Assembly: GCA_011773795.1 (NCBI GenBank)
Contig: WVWW01000208.1
Coordinates: forward strand, 26,522 to 36,610
Reading direction: 5' to 3'
DNA: 10,089 nucleotides
Source: Acidobacteriota bacterium
Lineage (GTDB): Bacteria > Acidobacteriota > Polarisedimenticolia > Polarisedimenticolales > Polarisedimenticolaceae
Shown: piece by piece, positions 6,462 to 10,089 of the stretch
Layout of the letters: the number at the start of each line of letters is the position of its first letter
Position numbering within the stretch: the stretch's first letter is position 1
Made by a program: the position numbers and the translations under genes
The notes under the pieces: generated by a model
Told to the model about the DNA's origin: nothing
Database searches by the model: none
The model's input: the letters and a program-made list of their open reading frames with translations, nothing else

Positions 6462-7603
6462 CCGACTGGAGGTCCTCGCTGCGGGCCGATCCGATCCCGT
6501 GGTTGCTGGACAACGCATGTCCTGCGACGCGCTACCGCGTCATGACCGAACTGCTCGAGATGCGCCGCGACGATCCCGACGTCAAGAAAGCTCGCAGCGA
6601 GGCGTTCGAGTACAAGGTCGGCGCACAGCTGGCTCGGTTGCAGCGCAAGGACGGGACGTGGGGCGGGAACCTGCATGCCGGCGATCCGCGCAAGTACACC
6701 GCCAGCCTCGAGAACTCGCTATGGCGAATGTTCGAGTTCGGATGGAACCGCGACACCAAGCCGGTGAGGAACGCCGCCAAGACGCTGCGCGGCTTCATGA
6801 CCGCCAAGACCGACCTCAAGTTCTTCGAGTTCGCCAAGGCGGTCAAGGCGGACGAGCGGCGCGAACGTTACTACCGCTGGTTCCTGCGCATCCTGGCGCT
6901 CGGATTGCTTACCCGCGCGGGCTACGCGGAAGAGCGAAATCGGACCGCGGTCCTCGAGTTGCTCGACCTCACCGCCGGGTTCGTCGACAACCCGGCGTCG
7001 CGCAACCCGGTGGAGGAAATCGGCGCGTCGCTCCCGCTGATCCGACATGCGGCGTGGAACCAGGGCTACCCGTTCTTCCCCGACCTGTACACGACGCTGG
7101 TCTTCGCGCATTCGAGCTGGCTGCTCCAGGGCGAGTTGGCGAAAATGCGGCTGAAGAAGATCTTCGACTACATCGTGTCGCCGCTGTATCAAGAGCTGGC
7201 GCCGGCTCTCGGACTGGTGCGCACAGCGAAAGGCGCGTTCGCCCGCTCCCACGGCATCAAGCTCTATTCGCTGGAGCACTACCAGAAGAAGGGACACATC
7301 GACGAGCTGCTGATCTACCTCGAGCTGTTCGCGCGGCTGGGGCTGATCAACCGCTACCCGCTGCTGATGGCGCAGCTCGAGTGGCTGCAGTCGCAGCAGG
7401 GCAAGGACGGGCGCTGGAATCTCTCCACCAAGCAGATGAACGACTCCAGCCGGTGGATTCAACTGCTGCGGATCGAACGCGACTGGCGGAGCCCCACACG
7501 GAAGGAGGCCGACCTCACCTTCCGCGTGCTGCTGATCCTCAAGCATCAGTGGGAGCGCCAGATCCGGATGCTCGAGCGCCGCGACGACAGCTACCCGATC
7601 TAG
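6458..7603 (+). CDS. Uncharacterised protein with squalene-cyclase/prenyltransferase-like toroid repeats
   Basis: A 381-residue protein of unknown function; no signal peptide or membrane segment is evident. Two QW-like motifs, QRKDGTWGG (62-70) and QQGKDGRWN (313-321), suggest the alpha/alpha-toroid fold shared by squalene-hopene cyclases, protein prenyltransferases and related non-catalytic proteins. The N-terminal stretch PWLLDNACPATRYRVMTELL (14-33) resembles a motif I associate with uncharacterised bacterial toroid proteins. The DxDD acid motif of class II terpene cyclases is absent, and no zinc site of protein prenyltransferases can be made out, so an enzyme activity should not be assumed. 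The ATG overlaps the carA stop (ATGA), pointing to translational coupling in the aroF-carA unit. The protein is Trp-, Leu- and Arg-rich and its codon use resembles its neighbours. The gene is certain; the fold is likely; the role is unknown. Confidence 0.85.
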   Translation: MTDWRSSLRADPIPWLLDNACPATRYRVMTELLEMRRDDPDVKKARSEAFEYKVGAQLARLQRKDGTWGGNLHAGDPRKYTASLENSLWRMFEFGWNRDTKPVRNAAKTLRGFMTAKTDLKFFEFAKAVKADERRERYYRWFLRILALGLLTRAGYAEERNRTAVLELLDLTAGFVDNPASRNPVEEIGASLPLIRHAAWNQGYPFFPDLYTTLVFAHSSWLLQGELAKMRLKKIFDYIVSPLYQELAPALGLVRTAKGAFARSHGIKLYSLEHYQKKGHIDELLIYLELFARLGLINRYPLLMAQLEWLQSQQGKDGRWNLSTKQMNDSSRWIQLLRIERDWRSPTRKEADLTFRVLLILKHQWERQIRMLERRDDSYPI

Positions 7604-7641
7604 CACCCTGGAGCGAGCGGAGCGAGACTCTGCGAGCGTGT
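7604..7641. other. 38-bp convergent gap with GAGCGA direct repeats
   Basis: Lies between the stops of the toroid gene (plus) and dnaB (minus). It contains GAGCGAGCGGAGCGAG (7611-7626), in which GAGCGA occurs twice, and a further GCGAG at 7632-7636. These are direct, not inverted, repeats. No hairpin followed by a T-tract is visible on either strand, so neither operon has a recognisable intrinsic terminator here. Confidence 0.6.
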
Positions 7642-8982
7642 CTAGAACTCTCTGAATTCGGGCGTCGTGAAGCGCGTGAACTGACGGATGAAGTTCAGCT
7701 CGACCGTGCCGGTCGGGCCGTTGCGCTGCTTGCCGATGATCAGCTCGGCCTTGCCCTCCAGGTCGGGATCGTCGCGCTTGTAGACCTCCTCGCGGAACAG
7801 GAACATCACCACGTCGGCGTCCTGCTCGATGGCGCCGGACTCGCGCAGGTCGGAAAGCTGCGGCCGGTGGTCGCCGCCGCGCTGCTCCGGTGCGCGCGAC
7901 AGCTGCGACAGCGCGATGACCGGGACGTTGAGCTCCTTGGCCAGCGCCTTGAGCGATCGCGAGATGTCGGAGATCTCCTGTTGCCGGCTGTCGTAACGTC
8001 CGTTGCCGCGCATCAGCTGCAGGTAGTCGACGATCAGCAGGTCGAGCCCGTGCTCGCGCTTCAGCCGCCGGGCCTTGGCGCGCATCTCCATCACCGAGAC
8101 GCCCGGCGTGTCGTCGATGAACACCGGAGCCTCGGAGAGTGGGCCGTAAACACGGATGATGTCCTGCCACTGCTCCTTACCGATGCGCCCCGTGCGTAGC
8201 CGGTGCGCGTCGATCTTCGCCTCCGCGCAGAGCAGTCGCATGAAGAGCTGCTGGTGGGACATCTCGAGGGAGAAGACACCGACGCGTTGTCCGTTGTGTA
8301 CGCCTGCGTGCGCGGCGAGGTTCAGAGCGAGCGCCGTCTTGCCCATCGACGGACGTGCGGCGAGGATGATCAGATCCGACGGCTGGAACCCCGCGGTTTT
8401 CTCGTCGAGATGCGGAAAGCCCGAGGCGACACCGGTGATCAGTTCCTGCCGTTCGGTCAACTCCTGGATGTGCTTGAAGGCCTCTTCGGCCGACGTCTTG
8501 AGCGGGATGAAGCCGCTCCCGAGGCGTTGCTCGGCGACCGAGAAGATCGCCTTCTCCGCCTCGTCCAGCAGTGTTTCGGTCGGCTCGTCGGCCTGGACCG
8601 CCGCGCTGAGGATCTGCTGGCTCGTGCGGATCAGCTCACGCAGCAGGGCTTTTTCCTGGACGATGCGCGCATAGTGCTCGACGTTCGACGAACGCGGTAC
8701 GCCGTCGATCAGCGCGGCGAGGTAGGCCGGCCCTCCGCACGCCTCGAGGGTGTTCTGGCGTTCGAGCTCGTCCTTGAGCGTGACGAGATCGAGCGCGGAG
8801 CCGGTTTCGGAGAGATGCTCGAGTGCGTCGAAGATCTTGCGGTGCCGTTCGGAGTAGAACTGTTGACCGGTCAGGAGCTCGCGCGCGCGATCGAACTGCC
8901 CGTTGTCGAGCAACACCGCACCGAGAACGGAGCGTTCCGCTTCGGGTGCGTGCGGTAGGTTGGCGCCTGACGTTTCGAGCAT
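7642..8982 (-). CDS. dnaB: Replicative DNA helicase
   Basis: Hexameric 5'-3' helicase that unwinds DNA at the replication fork and recruits primase. The 446 residues match the family length, and no intein interrupts it. The N-terminal primase-interacting domain covers about 8-110 (PHAPEAERSVLGAVLLD at its start), followed by a linker helix. The RecA-like ATPase domain starts near 180. Its motifs are Walker A ARPSMGKT (209-216, Lys215), catalytic Glu240 in FSLEMS, Walker B LLIVDYLQL (315-323, Asp319), the IALSQLSR motif (356-363) and the arginine-finger region GKQRNGPTG (418-426, Arg420). The ATG at 8982 fits homologous N-termini, although no Shine-Dalgarno sequence is obvious upstream. Unlike many genomes, rplI is not its upstream neighbour; a divergent phosphatase-family gene is. 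Confidence 0.98.
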   Translation of the reverse strand: MLETSGANLPHAPEAERSVLGAVLLDNGQFDRARELLTGQQFYSERHRKIFDALEHLSETGSALDLVTLKDELERQNTLEACGGPAYLAALIDGVPRSSNVEHYARIVQEKALLRELIRTSQQILSAAVQADEPTETLLDEAEKAIFSVAEQRLGSGFIPLKTSAEEAFKHIQELTERQELITGVASGFPHLDEKTAGFQPSDLIILAARPSMGKTALALNLAAHAGVHNGQRVGVFSLEMSHQQLFMRLLCAEAKIDAHRLRTGRIGKEQWQDIIRVYGPLSEAPVFIDDTPGVSVMEMRAKARRLKREHGLDLLIVDYLQLMRGNGRYDSRQQEISDISRSLKALAKELNVPVIALSQLSRAPEQRGGDHRPQLSDLRESGAIEQDADVVMFLFREEVYKRDDPDLEGKAELIIGKQRNGPTGTVELNFIRQFTRFTTPEFREF

Positions 8983-9003
8983 GACCGGTGCAGAAAAAAC
9001 GGG

Positions 9004-9012
9004 ATGGTAACA
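9004..9012 (-). promoter_or_regulatory. Possible extended -10 element for dnaB
   Basis: On the minus strand TGTTACCAT has the TG-n-TAnnnT pattern of an extended -10 box, 21 bases upstream of the dnaB ATG. No convincing -35 box lies 17 bp further upstream. A start near 8997 would leave a leader of about 15 nt, in keeping with the absence of a Shine-Dalgarno sequence. Weak prediction. Confidence 0.25.
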
Positions 9013-9041
9013 CGGAAGCGGGTGCAGCGGCCGGGGCCCGA

Positions 9042-9050
9042 TGTTAGGCT
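9042..9050 (+). promoter_or_regulatory. Possible extended -10 element for the phosphatase-family gene
   Basis: TGTTAGGCT also fits TG-n-TAnnnT and lies 33 bases upstream of the ATG at 9084, but no -35 box is visible. Together with the element at 9004-9012 it would make this 101-bp region a divergent promoter pair. Weak prediction. Confidence 0.22.
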
Positions 9051-9083
9051 GGGTTTCGCTTCGCCACCGACGAGGAAGATACG

Positions 9084-10089
9084 ATGTTCAAGAAACTTCC
9101 GGCGCTGATCGCACTGGCACCGCTGCTGGCCGCGGTGGCGGCCGCGGACGCTCCCGAGGTTGTCGTGATCGGCTTCGACGGCGCCGACGCTCGTTTGGTC
9201 GAGCAGTACATGGCGGCCGGCGAGCTGCCGAATCTCGCCAAGCTGCGCGAGGAGGGTGCGTACAGTCCGTTGCTGCCGACGAACCCGCCGCAGACTCCCG
9301 TGTCGTGGTCGTCGTTCGCCACCGGCATCGATCCGGGGCGGACCGAGATCTTCGACTTCTTGAAACGCGACCCGAACAGCTACCTGCCGTCGCTGGGTTT
9401 GATCCAGGAGGGCCGCAGAACGTTCCTTTGGGGCGAGAACAACGGTAGGAACCTGGGCCTGGCCGTCGGTATCGGCGCGTTCGTCGTGTTGTTCGTTTTG
9501 CTGTTGTTCCTTTCCAAGAAGTGGCCACTCCGTCTCGCGGTGCCGTTGGTTCTCGCCGTCGGTCTGGGTTGGGGCGCCGGGCACGTCGGCGCCGGGTACC
9601 TGCCCGTCGAGGTGCCCGACGCGACGAACAACCGCCGAGGTGAGACTTTCTGGGAGCTCGCCGCAGAGGCCGGCAAGAAGGTGCGGATCATCCGTGTTCC
9701 CGCGACGTTCCCCGCCGAGGATGTCGGTTCGGGGAACATGCTGTCCGGGCTCGGTGTTCCGGACATGCGCGGCCGGTTCGGGACACCGTCGTTCTACACG
9801 TCCGACGTGGATTTTACCCCCGCAGTCGGCAACGACTTCAGCCTCGAGCTCGTCACCGTGGAGGCGCGTCGCGGGACCATCGAGACGACCGTCTACGGCC
9901 CGCTGAATTACCCCTACTACCACTATGCGGTCGATCGCGCGGCGCAGGAGCTGAGAGGTTCAGAGGCGTCTGCGGCCAAGGAAAGCAAGCGGATCGAGCT
10001 CGACGCGGCGGGGATTGCGGAGCAGATCAACCTGCCGCTGACCCTGGTGGCAAGCGACACCACCCTGAGCTACGAGGTCTCGGGCGAAA
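9084..10089 (+). CDS. Alkaline-phosphatase-superfamily protein (type I phosphodiesterase/nucleotide pyrophosphatase type), cut by window edge
   Basis: The reading frame stays open from the ATG at 9084 to the window end (335 codons), so the C-terminus is missing. GAGGAAG at 9072-9078 is a good Shine-Dalgarno sequence. Residues 1-21 form a signal peptide (MFKKLP, then a hydrophobic run ending AAA), so the protein is exported. VVVIGFDGAD (26-35) carries the first metal-binding aspartate, and PPQTPVSWSSFATG (68-81) holds the probable Thr71 nucleophile. RVPATFPAE (204-212) and GVPDMRG (224-230) match conserved stretches of this bacterial family. Two hydrophobic segments (about 123-143 and 149-172), joined by a short basic loop (SKKWPLR), form a transmembrane hairpin inside the domain. 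The likely reaction is phosphoester or phosphodiester hydrolysis outside the cytoplasm; the substrate is unknown. The distal metal ligands lie outside the window. Confidence 0.88.
   Translation, partial: MFKKLPALIALAPLLAAVAAADAPEVVVIGFDGADARLVEQYMAAGELPNLAKLREEGAYSPLLPTNPPQTPVSWSSFATGIDPGRTEIFDFLKRDPNSYLPSLGLIQEGRRTFLWGENNGRNLGLAVGIGAFVVLFVLLLFLSKKWPLRLAVPLVLAVGLGWGAGHVGAGYLPVEVPDATNNRRGETFWELAAEAGKKVRIIRVPATFPAEDVGSGNMLSGLGVPDMRGRFGTPSFYTSDVDFTPAVGNDFSLELVTVEARRGTIETTVYGPLNYPYYHYAVDRAAQELRGSEASAAKESKRIELDAAGIAEQINLPLTLVASDTTLSYEVSGE

Noticed and set aside
4956..6518. A 520-codon open frame on the minus strand opposite carA
   Set aside because: It is a shadow of carA, which has all its catalytic residues on the plus strand. 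The antisense translation is Arg/Asp-rich, low in recognisable structure, and has no convincing ribosome-binding site.
6451..8199. A 582-codon plus-strand frame and a 483-codon minus-strand frame (6719-8170) spanning the toroid gene and dnaB
   Set aside because: Both cross from one real gene into the antisense of the other and show no protein-family motif. They are explained by GC-rich codon bias.
9031..9040. GC-rich palindromic bases (GGGCCC) between dnaB and the phosphatase gene, considered as a terminator or operator
   Set aside because: The inverted repeat is only 6 bp with no T-tract and no second copy; such strings are expected by chance at this base composition.
8871..9923. A 350-codon minus-strand frame opposite the phosphatase-family gene
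   Set aside because: It overlaps the dnaB start and runs antisense to a gene with a good ribosome-binding site, signal peptide and family motifs. Its translation is compositionally biased.

Overview
The window is GC-rich bacterial chromosome, tightly packed with housekeeping genes and with strong G/C preference at third codon positions. Nothing looks mobile: no insertion sequence, integrase, CRISPR array or phage gene is visible. The gene content and high GC would suit an Acidobacteriota- or Myxococcota-like bacterium, but the window alone does not fix the phylum.

Left block (minus strand, about 1-4087). A predicted promoter drives a tRNA-Val(GAC) gene. It is followed at short distances by thrS (threonyl-tRNA synthetase), rpmI (L35), rplT (L20), pheS and the start of pheT (phenylalanyl-tRNA synthetase subunits), with pheT running off the window edge. 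This is the classic thrS-infC-rpmI-rplT-pheS-pheT translation cluster, with two departures. infC (initiation factor IF3) is absent, leaving only 33 bp between thrS and rpmI. The visible N-terminus of PheT also appears to lack the usual inserted tRNA-binding (OB-fold) domain.

Middle block (plus strand, about 4136-7603). This is transcribed divergently from a 213-bp control region shared with the tRNA. It holds a type I-beta DAHP synthase (first step of the shikimate pathway), carA (small subunit of carbamoyl-phosphate synthetase) and an unrecognised 381-residue protein with squalene-cyclase/prenyltransferase-type toroid repeats. The three are close or overlapping and look like one operon. carA is not followed by carB.

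Right block. dnaB (replicative helicase) lies on the minus strand, converging on the toroid gene with a 38-bp gap. A divergent 101-bp intergenic region separates it from a plus-strand, secreted or membrane-bound phosphodiesterase/alkaline-phosphatase-superfamily protein that is cut by the right edge. That protein carries a transmembrane hairpin inside its catalytic region.

No gene-free stretch exceeds 300 bases. The longest is the tRNA/aroF control region at 4007-4219. Most of what is here is ordinary core metabolism and translation. The points worth a second look are the missing infC, the trimmed PheT, the tRNA-to-thrS junction with its leader hairpin, a mini-ORF joining aroF to carA, the orphan carA plus toroid gene, and the unusual phosphatase.
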